From Protopterus annectens (Eukaryota; Chordata; Ceratodontiformes; Protopteridae): DNA of 64,000 nucleotides. The notes under the pieces were generated by a model. It saw only the letters and a list, made by a program, of their open reading frames with translations, was not told where the DNA came from and did not search any database. The stretch spans positions 870,012,864 through 870,076,863 of the forward strand of contig NC_056743.1 in assembly GCF_019279795.1 (NCBI RefSeq), written 5' to 3'. The stretch's first letter is position 1, and every line of letters starts with the position of its first letter. Below, in pieces: positions 24,584 through 34,601 of this stretch. A program made the position numbers and the translations under genes.

Positions 24584-24612
24584 TTTTTTTTTTTTTTTTT
24601 TTTTTTTTTTTT
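24584..24612. repeat. Poly-T tract
   Basis: 29 consecutive T, ending 60 bases before DIRS-D. It could be the tail of an unrecognised minus-strand retroposon. Confidence 0.9.
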
Positions 24613-24671
24613 GTTATTTTCCTTACCACAGAGGTGGGAGAAGTTGGGATACATTGGACTCGCAAACTCTG

Positions 24672-24855
24672 GATGTTCATCGTGTTTCACTGTTGCAGTC
24701 ATTACACTTGGGTTATCCTGCTGGCAGGCTACCCGCAGTCGGCCTGAATTCCAAAGTACTGGTCCGGCGTCGGTTGCTATCGCCTCTTCCCTGAAGTCAG
24801 TGCGCCAGGGGTATAAAAGATGCAGCCGACGCCATTTTCTTCAGTCTTTCTTGCC
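24672..24855 (+). repeat. DIRS-D left inverted terminal repeat
   Basis: Starts gatgttcatcgtgtttcact and ends ttcttgcc. The reverse complement is at 30190-30403. It contains the small palindrome CCTGC-TG-GCAGG near 24717. Confidence 0.9.
24812..24843 (+). promoter_or_regulatory. DIRS-D core promoter (TATA and initiator)
   Basis: TATAAAA at 24812-24818 and initiator A (TTCAGTC) at 24843 are 31 bases apart. The CRE site present in C and E reads tgaagtca here (24792-24799), a one-base loss. Confidence 0.62.
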
Positions 24856-24992
24856 GCACGATGCCCGAAGCAAAAGCAGTTCACAAGTGCCAGTCGGCCG
24901 ACTCCTGAGATTTTTGTAATTGAATTTCAGATCCGAAGTCTTCAATAAAGCTAAGTACCTCGTTGGGGAAACGTTTTTCTTGCTCCAGACCG

Positions 24993-26802
24993 ATGTCAGA
25001 AAAAGTTAACAATTGTATTTCTTGTGGGAAGCAAATACCTCATAAGGATTTTCATTCTTACTGTATTTCTTGCCTAGGCCCTGATCACAACATTGCTAGT
25101 TGTTGGTTTTGTGCTAGATTTAACCAATGCACTATAAAGCGTCGGTACGATTTTGCTTTTCATTACTTTGGCCGAAGGTTTAACTATATAATGCCATCTG
25201 AACAACCGACGACCGGAATTCATAAAAAGCTCAAGGATAAAGAAAAGGACAGGCATCCGAGGTCCAAAACCGACAACGAAGCCTCTTCTAGGCCAGTCGC
25301 CGGTTCACCGGTGGTCAGTGAGGCGCTTTCGCAGCCCCTGACTTCCGCTACCTCAGAGCCACAGGCCACCTCCAACTCCCACGTGGAGACAACTAGGCCT
25401 CTGGATACTCAAGGTATTGGCCCTTCGGAAATCAATCCCTCAGATGGGTCTGGAGCCGCTGAGCAGGCATTGGCTTCTGTGGGTGTTTTCAGACCTACAC
25501 AACTTTATATAAAGCCTACTTCAGCATCGAAGACAAAGTCTAAAGCAGTTTTAAAGACAAGGAAACAAGTACAGCATTCTCCAGGACAGACTTCTATGCC
25601 TAAGAAACAGATGCTCAAAATGGCCAAAGACCTAATTACTTTTATCAGGGGTTCCCATCCTCCTCCTGATAAGAGGCCTAGGCAAGATACTGAATATGAT
25701 TCCTCTCATCAGGTTTCCATTTCCTCTGATTCCTCTTCAGAACAGGGATATTCTATTCCTCCCTATGAGGATTCTGATGCTGAAGATTCTATTCCTTCAG
25801 CTTCTCCTCCTGAGGATTAATCATTTGGGGAAACCCTGCATACCATGAGGGAGCATTTCCACTGGGAGAGCCAGGATTATTCAGATTTTAAGAAAAGGCT
25901 TAGAGACTTTCTGTTACTGCCTCAGCACAGACCTCTTGCAATTCCTCCTGTTCTAGACATAATAGATGTTGTATTTTCAGAGTCCGGCCTGTCTCCAGAC
26001 TCTTTACCGCTTGCACCTGTTAAGCCGGACGGATACTACAGGGTTCCATATTCCCATAAATTTCTATATAAAAACCCTGCTGCTGACCCAGAAATTATCT
26101 CACAGGGTCCCAAATGGGTCAATGTTGCTTCTGCTAAAAGCCCTGTCCCCTCAGATAGAGATTCTAGGGCTCTGGACAGATGGGGGAAAAAAGTCTACAC
26201 TTCTGCTACCTTGGCTGGAAGGGCTTTAAATTGTCAGTTTCATATGCTCAAATATCAGCAATACTTAATTTCTTTGTTAAAACAAAAAATGTTGGCAAAT
26301 TCTGAATGTGCTGAGAACAAAGAATTTCAGGATTTATTGCATGCAGCTGCAAAAGTGGGAAAACATACTTTGCAATGTGGTTATGATTCACTGGAGGCCT
26401 CGTGCAGGGCCGCAGTTACAGGTTCTGTTAATAGAAGGCATGCTTGGTTAAAGGAACAAGAATCTGCTTGATCATGTTAAAGCAAAATTATTAGATGCTC
26501 CATTACAGCATGATACTTTGTTTGGTGTTAAGGCAGAAGAGGTGTTGAAGAAAATGGAAGATAAAGCTAAATCTATGCAGACAGTAAAGGATTTCTTACA
26601 GGTACAGCCACCCAGATTTAGCAGGAACTGGCCTTCTAAGAATTGGTCCTTTCCAGTGGCAGACAGACCACAAAGAGGCAGATTCAGACGCCCTAGAGGC
26701 AGGCAACAGCCCCAGGGCTCATACAGACCCAAACATTGGAATGCTTCTACCTCCAAAAGCGGAGAAGACAAGTCACAGCCTTATAGGAAACAGTCCCAAT
26801 GA
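24993..26802 (+). pseudogene. DIRS-D gag (one stop, one frameshift)
   Basis: ATG at 24993 opens MSEKVNNCISCGKQIPHKDF with the complete eight-residue Cys/His module. The frame is open to 25820, where a conserved Tyr codon has become TAA (ASPPED then stop). It continues in frame 25845-26471 (MREHFHWESQDYSDFKKRL, DRWGKKVYTSATLAGRALN) to a one-base shift after WLKEQ. The tail at 26518-26802 has VKDFLQVQPPRFSRNWPSKN and the RG-rich end. Without these two lesions it would be about 600 codons, like DIRS-F. Confidence 0.86.
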
Positions 26803-28708
26803 CTTCCCTCTGCAAATGCCAAGCACTTATCTTTTGGCAGCTCCCTTAGGGGGAAAGTTAGCACTTTTTTCAAATAATTGGCACAGGACCACCCAGGACA
26901 AATGGGTCTTAAATATAGTCTCTCAGGGCTACATGTTCCACTTTCACACCCTTCCAAAGGCAAAAGGTATGCCAGACCTGCTACAGAATCAATGGGCAGA
27001 GGCACAAAAACAAGTTTAATCTCTCATGGACATGAGGGCTATTCAGCCAGTGCCACAACAAGAGCAGGGACAAGGATTTTACTCAAGACTTTTCTTAGTA
27101 CCAAGAAAGGACAAAGCCTGGAGACCAATTCTGGACCTGTCTATTCTAAACATTTTCCTGGACGTTCCAAAATTCAAAATGCTGACTCTGAAGCAGCTTC
27201 TGCCCATGCTGGGCAAGAAGGCTTGGCTTGTAACTTTGGACCTCAAAGAGGCATATCTGTATGTCCCAATCAGACAATCTTGCAGAAGATACCTCAGATT
27301 CATAGCTGGCTAAATGCACTACCAATTCTCTGCACTGCCCTTTGGCTTATCTACTGCACCCAGGGTCTTCACAAAATGCCTGGCACCAGTAATTTCATTT
27401 TGCAGACAAAGAGGAATTCAAATATTTCCCTACTTGGACGATTGCCTTATTCAAGCAGAGACCAAAGACATTCTACTAAAGCATCTGGCATTTGAAAAAG
27501 ACTGCTAATTTGCCTAGGGTACACAGTAAACGAAAATAAATCAAAACTAGTACCCTCTCAAGAGATAATATTCCTGGGTGCAAGCTTAAATACAACTGCC
27601 CAGATGGCTTATCTCACGCCAGACAAACAAAGGCAACTGATTTCTTACTTCGAAAACATGGCAACAAAGACCCAGTTATCTGCAAAAAAAATTCTGCAGG
27701 CTCTGGGCTACATAGCATCCTGCATTCTACTAATTCGATATGCAAGACTGCATATGAGGAAACTACAGTGGTATCTAAAAAGTGTTTGGCCTCAACATTG
27801 CCACAGCATGGAAACATTAATTACTCTCATTCCCTGCCTGCAACAGGAGTTTCGATGGTGGGCATAGGCCTGTCACCACAACAAGGGACAGCCATTCGCT
27901 TTACCCACAGCCAGGCAGACATTAACAACAGATGCATCAGATTATGCCTGGGGGCACACATGGCAGGAAAATGTATTCAGGGCACATGGCCCACAAGCCA
28001 AATGCATCTTCATATCAATCAAAAAGAGATGCTAGCTGTACAGAATGCACTGACAGCCTTCAAGGACCTACTTCATCCAGGACAACTGCTGATAAATACG
28101 GACAATACTGCAGTCATGTGGTACATAAACAAGCAAGGAGGCACACATTCCTACCCCCTCTGCAGACAAGCCATGACTTTGTGGAACACAGCATTGACTT
28201 ATCAAGTACACCTGCAAGCACAATTCCTGCCAGGAAGGACTAATACCTTGGCAGACGAACTATAAGCAGAAACCTCATGGGTCCTCACAAGTGGAAACTA
28301 AATCCACAAATCTTCAGAATGATAACAGGGAATTGGGGATGCCCAGACATAGATCTATTTGCCTCCCCTCATAACTGCCAGCTACAAAGATTCTGCACTC
28401 GGCCTTATCACGAGCAAGCATGGAAAGTGGACGCCTTTTCATTCAGCTGGAAAGCCCTCTCAGTATATGCCTTCCCTCCTTTGCCTCTCCTCCCCAAGGT
28501 ACTCCTAAAGGTCAGACAAGATAAGCCAAAAATGATCCTGATTGCCCCAGACTGGCCACGCCAGCACTGGTACCCAATCCTAAAGAGCTTGTCTCAAGGC
28601 CCAGCCTGGACATTACCTCAAATTCCTCATTTGCTGACCCAACAAAACAATCAGATCCTACACAGCCAACTCAGAACCCTAAGTCTGGCTGCATGGCGGA
28701 TAATGTAA
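26803..28708 (+). pseudogene. DIRS-D pol: RT, RNase H, methyltransferase
   Basis: The frame is +1 to Gag. It opens with MPSTYLLAAPLGGKLALFS (26741 frame) to a stop at 27017. RT continues in 27026-27313 (RKDKAWRPILDLSILN, VTLDLKEAYLYVPIR) to TAA in place of Ser, then 27314-27508 (FSALPFGLSTAPRVFTK, FPYLDDCLIQAE; YLDD at 27431-27442). A shift follows, then 27604-27867, ending at TAG 27865 (the same site as in DIRS-C). RNase H is at 27960-28262 (NTDNTAVMWYINKQGG). The methyltransferase is in 28277-28708 (IDLFASPHN, AFPPLPLLPKVLLKV, ILIAPDWPRQHWYP). Confidence 0.87.
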
Positions 28709-29751
28709 CCATTCAGAGCAGACCTCTCTCTCTAAAGCAGTTATGGATGTTATTTTGGAGGCCAGGGAGGGCCAGCACCAGAAAATCTTATGCAGAAAAA
28801 TGGAAGAAATTCTGTGCTTGGAACCAGGCACAAGGAATTGACACGCTTGTTCTAAATATTCCTCAGATTTTACAATACCTAACTGAGATGCTGGACAAAG
28901 GCCTATCCTTCTCATCAATTAAGATCCATGCTTCTGCCATTTCAGCTCATTACAATACGGACCCAGCTATTTTCTCTCATCCACTGCTAAGGCAGTATCT
29001 CAGCGGGGCCAAAAACATAAGACCTCCAAGAAGAGCACCAATACCTGCATGGGACCTCAATTATGTCTTGGAAAACTCACACTACCTCCTTTTGAGCCAG
29101 CCAATTCAGCGGAGATAAAATACTTATCCTGGAAAACAGCTCTTCTCCTAGCAATAACTTCAGCAAGAAGAGTCTCAGAATTACAGGCACTAATGGCTGT
29201 GGAACCTTGTATTATTTTCCATCCGGACAGGGTTTCTCTAAGGACAAACCCAACTTTTATGCCTAAGTTTAGTGTCCATTGTGGCCCTTAACCAAACTAT
29301 ACATTTGCCTACCTTTTATCCAAACCCGCAGAATAAGGGGGAGAGACTTCTGCATTCTTTGGACATACACAGACAGCTACGCTTTTACTTGGACAAGACT
29401 AAAGCTTTCAGAAAGACTGAGCAACTCTTAGTGGCATATGCTGCAGGATCTCAAGGGAAAGCTATTTCAAAGCAGACTATTTCAAAATGGATAGGCCACT
29501 GTATTCATTTCTGCTATTCACAACATGGCAAATCAGTGCCTAAGGGCATTAGGCCACATAATACCAGAGCAGCAGCCACTTCAGCAGCCTTCCTCAGAGC
29601 AGTACCAACCAAGGACATTTTGGAGGCTGCTACCTGGACTTCAGTGCACACTTTCACAAAGCACTACCACTTACCTCTTTACTCTAAATCCAGAGCAGGC
29701 TTTGCCACTGCAGTTGTGCAGGGCCTCATAGCCACTCCTAATTCTGTTTAG
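28693..29751 (+). pseudogene. DIRS-D tyrosine recombinase
   Basis: ATG at 28693 (MADNVTIQSRPLSL) is in -1 frame and overlaps the final 16 bases of the methyltransferase frame. The N-terminal domain is open to 29118 (STRKSYAEKWKKFCAW, SFSSIKIHASAISAHYN). A frameshift near 29080 moves to 29049-29291 (AITSARRVSELQAL). A second near 29275 moves to 29272-29751 (HNTRAAATSAAFL, AATWTSVHTFTKHYHLPLY). The catalytic residues are all kept; only frame is lost. Confidence 0.87.
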
Positions 29752-29781
29752 GCACAGCCACCCAACCTCAGCTTTGGGATT

Positions 29782-29889
29782 CAACCCAAGTGAAATGACT
29801 GCAACAGTGAAACACAATGAACGTAGTACAGTTGTGTACCTACCATAAATATAGATGTTCGAGTGTATTCACTGTTGCAGTCCAGGTTA
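29782..29889 (+). repeat. DIRS-D internal complementary region
   Basis: cccaagtgaaatgactgcaa and agtgaaacacaatgaacg match the complement of the left end. cctaccataaatatagatgt and cgagtgtattcactgttgca match the complement of the right end. Confidence 0.86.
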
Positions 29890-29951
29890 CCCTCCCACCA
29901 TCCCCCTTTCCTTACTAGGACTTATCTGTACTTCTCTATTCTATACAACCT

Positions 29952-30094
29952 AGGGTGGGAGGTTGGCATAATGGTTAAGGTATTTGCCTTACAGCCACAA
30001 GGTGCAGGGTTTGATTCTCACATGGGGTAATTGGCTAGGCTTAAAATGGTCCACAAGGGCAGTTAGCCTAGTACTAAACTATAAACTATGAACT
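29952..30094 (+). mobile_element. tRNA-derived SINE inserted in DIRS-D
   Basis: The insertion is absent from DIRS-C at the matching point (ctacctatgtggtgtatttg). The head has a polymerase III A box TGGCATAATGG (29964-29974) and a B box GGGTTTGATTC (30007-30017) about 43 bases apart. The 3' end (agttagcctagtactaaact, then ataaactatgaacta) resembles the 3' end of LINE-A (gatagcctagtacc, then ctatgaaccta). This suggests mobilisation by that LINE. Confidence 0.8.
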
Positions 30095-30189
30095 ATGTGG
30101 TGTATTTGCTTGTAGATGAAATTCAAGTGCATGCTTTTTTATGATCAGAATTTTTTTAACCTACCCTTTTTGGGGGCATCTGACATCTG

Positions 30190-30403
30190 GGGCAAGAAAA
30201 GCTGAAAAAAATGGCGTCGGCTGCATCTTTTATACCCCTGGTGCACTGACGTCAGGGAAGAGGCGACAGCAGCCAACGCCGGACCAGGACTTTGGAATTC
30301 AGGCCGACTGCGGGTAGCCTGCCAGCAGGATAACCCAAGTGTAATGACTGCAACATTGAATACATTCAAATATCTACATTTATGGTAGGTACACAACTGT
30401 ACT
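30190..30403 (-). repeat. DIRS-D right inverted terminal repeat
   Basis: Reverse complement of the left arm. It keeps an intact inverted TATA (TTTTATA, 30228-30234) and the CRE palindrome TGACGTCA (30247-30254), although the left arm has lost its CRE. Confidence 0.9.
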
Positions 30404-31189
30404 TTTTGTGTCTTACTCTTCCCCCTTGCAGACTGGTCAACTTCTACATCAAAAAAGGAAATGATCATGATCATTATGTAGATTAGTATTCAGTTTGTTT
30501 GGCTGGTTTAAGAAGGGACCAGAGAAAATACAATTCTAGATGTATTCTTCACTTGATTGAAAGAAGTTTGCCATGTAGAGGTGAACTATCTGCTAGCTAG
30601 CACTCACCATGCTGCAGTATCAGTCAGCTTGGGCAGGAGGTGGAGGTTAAAGGCAGAAAAATAGCAGTATGAAAATTACTGAAAGATGGACTTTAAACAG
30701 CTTGGGAGTGGAGGTGGTGAAGGAACTAGACAAATGAATAGAAGTGGAGAAGGTCAGTCAGCTTGTAGGTAACATTCAGAGATAAAGTTCCTAAATGTGC
30801 ATTTGCTAGGAAAAGGGGAAGTTAAAAGTTCAAGTCAGTTTGAAATGGCTAAGCAGGGGTGTCAGGGCAGCACTCAAGATTAAGAATGAAAAATGAAGGA
30901 GGAGGAAACATATAGGGGGAGGAAGAGAATCGAGACTAAATTAAGGCAAGGAGTGAATTTGCTAAACAAGTGGGGAAGGCTGTGGCTGAACCTGGAGAAT
31001 AGAGAGGGAAGGAGTACATTTCAGAGAATAAGGAGTGGGTTACAGCCTAAATACACTGAATAAGGATGAAAGATAGGTTAGAAATGACAAGGAAATTGCT
31101 GGAAAGCTGAAGCAGTTTCCAGTCTTATTATTCACAGTAGAAATGAGAGAAGGTTATAGTGCTGAGAGTGGAAGATGCTAGATGGATTT
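30404..31189. other. Spacer between DIRS-D and CR1 remnant
   Basis: Purine-rich sequence of about 790 bases with no recognisable gene or repeat. Some of it may be the decayed upstream part of the CR1 LINE at 31190. Confidence 0.55.
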
Positions 31190-31549
31190 GCCAGTATGAA
31201 AGGAAAGGGTAGAAAAGGATCTCGTCATGTCACTGAAGAGCAAAGCACTGAACCAAGATGGATTACTAGCCAGACTATTCAGAAACCTTGGAAGTATCCT
31301 GTCAGAACCACTCATGAAATCTTTTGTTGAAATCAGGTCAGTGGAGAAATATGAGATGACAGGAAATAGTTTCATTTTTTTCCTTGTTTGTAGAAGATAG
31401 CAGGACCAGGTAAGTGGCTGCAAACCAGTTAGTATGACAGTATTGGGAGAGAATGTGATGAGCATCCTGAGAGAGAAACAGCCAGTCAGTTTCAGAACAC
31501 AGTCAGTGTAGGTTCACTTCTAAGAAGAATCTCCAGTCAAAACTGTCAC
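31190..31549 (+). pseudogene. CR1 LINE reverse transcriptase remnant, upstream part
   Basis: Translated in the + orientation this reads as decayed CR1 RT: KALNQDGLLARLFRNLGSIL with SEPLMKSF, and later GCKPVSMTVLGENVM. These match the usual GPDGLHARVLRELA, then GNYRPVSLTSVPGKIME segments. It stops at the Gypsy element and resumes at 39870 with the next RT motif. The CR1 style here differs from LINE-A. Confidence 0.7.
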
Positions 31550-31554
31550 TCATA

Positions 31555-31796
31555 TTGTGTATATTCAATAAGACGATGAGGCTGGGTGTTCGTTTAAGTA
31601 GTTTATTAAAACAAACATCTCAGGATGGGTAGCAGAAGGGTTACACTTAAATGAACTAACTAGCTGACTGACTACTACACACATGCATGCTTACACTTCG
31701 GCTGCTCACTACAAAATGGCACTCTAGCTTGCATGTGCTCAGTAGTTGTATGCATGTGCCTGCTGACTGAAAAGCTTCTTAAAGGTATATCACACA
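31555..31796 (-). repeat. Gypsy 3' LTR
   Basis: It shares blocks with 39684-39869, such as aaatgaactaactgactgac-like sequence, actactacacacatgc, ggctgctcactacaaaat and aaaggtatatcacaca. On the minus strand it begins with TGTGTGATATACC. A polypurine stretch (gtgggaggatgtagatcaga, minus strand) lies just inside at about 31797-31820. Confidence 0.8.
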
Positions 31797-32518
31797 CTCT
31801 GATCTACATCCTCCCACTTTCCTGAGCTGCCTTGCATTGACATTGACATTTGAATAGGCATGCAAATTATACAGACAACAGTAAACAACACAACATTCAT
31901 GTCCAGGTTGCCATGTATCTGGAATGTATCTGGAACTAGGTCTGGAAATGTGACCTGATCTTGTAATGTAATAGGACTGAGTTTAGCAACAGGGACAGTA
32001 ACTGAGGAATGTTCTGCTTTAGGACTCTCAGAGATTTGCTCAGGAACAGGGATGACTGCTGGAATGTCCTGTGGTACGGGAACATAGGATAAGTCATTCT
32101 GAGAATTAGTCTTTATTACAGGCAAGATGCTGTAACATCGGTTCAGACACCGGGTAATAAATGCTTCCGCTTCTACCAAAATTCCATTCCCTGCAATTCC
32201 AGAATGTACGAGCTCAGCTCTTGACACAAACTCTTCACAAATTCAATCTAATCAGAACCTTTTGTTGTTTGCATCCTCACTATCTCCCCTTCTTTTAATG
32301 GCTTTAGCAGTTTGCTGGTCTTACCATAATAGGACTTTTGGAACAAATGCTTTTTCAAGAGTTGAACTTTTACTGCTTTGTTGTTTTTAGCACATGGAAC
32401 CAATAAATTGCTACTGATTGGTAATGTGGTTCTGGTTTGTCTTGACATAAGTCTCTGGGCAGGCGAACCAAGGTGGTTATCGTGAGGAATGTTTCTGACA
32501 TTGAGGAGATTTAGAAAA
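31797..32518 (-). pseudogene. Gypsy pol 3' end (integrase C-terminal region and tail)
   Basis: On the minus strand, 32529-32248 reads LLNVRNIPHDNHLGSPAQRL and MSRQTRTTLPIS. This is the segment after the integrase core in Gypsy elements (usual style: TPHEGLGSSPAQRLMSRR). KPLKEGEIVRMQT follows, and, after a shift, a Pro-rich tail (32227-31790). Its upstream part is displaced to 38065-38210 by DIRS-E. Confidence 0.78.
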
Positions 32519-32696
32519 ACATCATGCATACAGCTGCAGTCATTACAGATGGGTTATCCTGCCGTCAGGCGGGTCCTCGGTCGGCCGAATTCCAAAGTCT
32601 AGGTCCGGCGTCGGTTGTCGTCGCTTCTTCCCTGACGTCACTGTGGCAGGGGTATAAAAGAGGCAGTCGACGCCATTTTCTTCAGTCTTTCTTGCC
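32519..32696 (+). repeat. DIRS-E left inverted terminal repeat
   Basis: Starts near acatcatgcatacagctgca and ends ttcttgcc. The reverse complement lies at 37853-38064, sharing gtcattacagatgggttatc and cctgccgtcaggcgggtcct. Confidence 0.9.
32633..32684 (+). promoter_or_regulatory. DIRS-E promoter: CRE, TATA, initiator
   Basis: TGACGTCA at 32633-32640, TATAAAA at 32653-32659, and initiator A (TTCAGTC) at 32684, 31 bases from the TATA start. This arrangement is the same as in DIRS-C. Confidence 0.66.
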
Positions 32697-32827
32697 GCAC
32701 GGTGCCTGAAGCAGAAGCAGTTCGCAAGTGCCGGTCGGCCAGCTCCTGAGATTTACGAAAGTATTTCAGCCGAAGTCTTCTTTAAAGCTAAGTACCCCGT
32801 TGGGGAAGCTTTTCTTGCCTCAAACCA

Positions 32828-34601
32828 ATGTCAGACAAAGTTAATAATTGCATTTCTTGTGGGAAGCAAATACCGCATAAGGATTTCCACTCTTTCTGTA
32901 TACCTTGCTTAGGCCCAGACCATGACGTCTCGGCCTGCCGTTTTTGTGCTAGATTCAACAAGCGCACTATTAAGCGCCGGGCGGAGTTCGCCCTTCATTA
33001 TTTTGGCAAAAAAATTAATTATATCATATCGTCGGATACTCCGACTCCAGTTTTGAGCAAAAGACACAAAGATAAGGACCGACATCCGAGGTCCGCACCG
33101 AATACTGAGACCACACTTAGGCCGACTACCGGTTCTCCGGTTCTCAGCGAGGCGCGTACGCAGCCCCTGAGTACCGATGAAACTACATTACCGGTGACTT
33201 CAGTACCCGAGGTCGCAGGCTCCTCGGTCCCCATTCCCACTGCAGATACCGACGCCACTCTTGGCAGGGGAAACTCAGAATTTAGTCAGGCCTGCCATTT
33301 CTGAAGGCGTTTTCAGTCCTTCCACCTTCTCTATTAAATCCTTCACTAAATCTAAAGCAGCCATGAAAACTAAAAAACAGGGTCCTCAGGCCTCCTCTCA
33401 AGGCCCCATGCCTAAAAAGCAGATGCTTAAAATGGCTGAGGATTTGATTACTCTTATCAGGGGTTCTCAACCCCCCTCTGACAAAAGACCCAGATTAGAG
33501 GAAGACTACCCTTCCTCAGACCAGGCTTCTATTACCTCAGAACACTCTGAGGACCAGGATTATGCCTATTCCCCTTCAAGACTCTGATGCTGAGGAGTCT
33601 ATTCCTCGGTCCCCCTGAGGACTACTCTTTGGGGAAACCCTGCATACATTGAGGGAGCACTTTCACTGGGAAGGCCAAGATTACTCAGATTCCAAGAAAA
33701 GGCTCAGGGAATTTCTACTGCTCCCCAGCATAGGCCCCTGGCTATCCCTCCTGTTTTAGATATTTTGGATGATGTGTACACAGAAGCCAGCCTTAATCCA
33801 GATTCTTTACCTCCAGCCCCTGTTAAACCAGACAGGTATTACCGGGTTCCTGATTCTCACCAGTTCCTTTATAAAAGCCATACTGCTGTCCCAGAAACTA
33901 TTTCACAGGGTCCCAAGGGAATTAAGGCCTCTACTGCTAAAAACCCATTACCTTCAGAGAGAGATTCCAGAGCATTAGAAAGGTGGGGGAAAAAGGTGTA
34001 TACCTCGGCCACTTTAACCATGAGGGCATTAAACTGTCAATTCCATATATTAAAGTACCAACAGTTTTTGTTATCTCAGTTGAAAAGCAAAATGACACAA
34101 ACAGAACAACCAGATTTGAAAGAGTTGCAGGATATGTTGCATGGTGCAGAGCAAGTGTGTAAACATACCTTGCAGTGCGGTTTTGATGCTTTAGAGGCAT
34201 CATGTAGAGCTGCTGTTACGGGGTCTGTTATACGTAGACATGCTCGGCTCAAAGAGCAAACCTTACCAGATCATGTCAAAGCAAAATTATTAGATGCACC
34301 ACTTTAAAAAGATGTATTGTTTGGTGTTAAAGCTGAGGAGGTACTAAAGAAAATGGAGGAAAAAGCGAAATCAGTGCAAACAGTGAAAGATTTCCTGCAG
34401 GTACAACCTCCACGCTTCAGCAGAAACTGTCCTTCAAAAAATTTGTCCTTTCCAGCCACGGACAAACCTCAAAGGGACAGATACAGACGCCCAAGGGGTA
34501 GAGGGCAACCTCAAGGATCTTACAGAGCAAGACAGTGGCAAGCACCAACCCCAAGAGGTGGAGAAGATAGATTACATTCATTTAGAAAACAGACACAATA
34601 A
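32828..34601 (+). pseudogene. DIRS-E gag (frameshifted)
   Basis: ATG at 32828 opens MSDKVNNCISCGKQIPHKDF with the intact Cys/His module. The first frame ends at 33304. The body moves through 33261-33587 (PMPKKQMLKMAEDLITLIRG), a damaged acidic region near 33590-33640, and 33765-34307 (KPDRYYRVPDSHQFLYKS, ERWGKKVYTSATLTMRALN). A stop at 34307 replaces a Gln or similar codon before VLFGVKAEEVLKKMEEKAK. The RG-rich tail ends at 34601. Confidence 0.85.

Larger units (their letters stand above)
23661..24671. other. Spacer with palindromic repeat, before DIRS-D
   Basis: No gene seen. It contains a cluster of hairpins (24144-24427) and a 29-base T run (24584-24612) close to the DIRS-D left end. Confidence 0.6.
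24672..30403 (+). mobile_element. DIRS-D, full-length family-2 DIRS retrotransposon
   Basis: A 5.7 kb element with terminal repeats 24672-24855 and 30190-30403 and an ICR at 29782-29889. Gag, pol and recombinase are all present with stops and indels. A 143-base SINE (29952-30094) interrupts the 3' region. The terminus type matches DIRS-C, and the two share a TAG codon between RT and RNase H. Confidence 0.92.
31555..32518 (-). mobile_element. Gypsy-type LTR retrotransposon, 3' part
   Basis: Minus-strand LTR element: 3' LTR at 31555-31796, purine-rich tract, end of pol, then interruption by DIRS-E at 32519. The remainder is at 38065-39869. It is internally deleted (no RT or RNase H seen). Confidence 0.82.
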
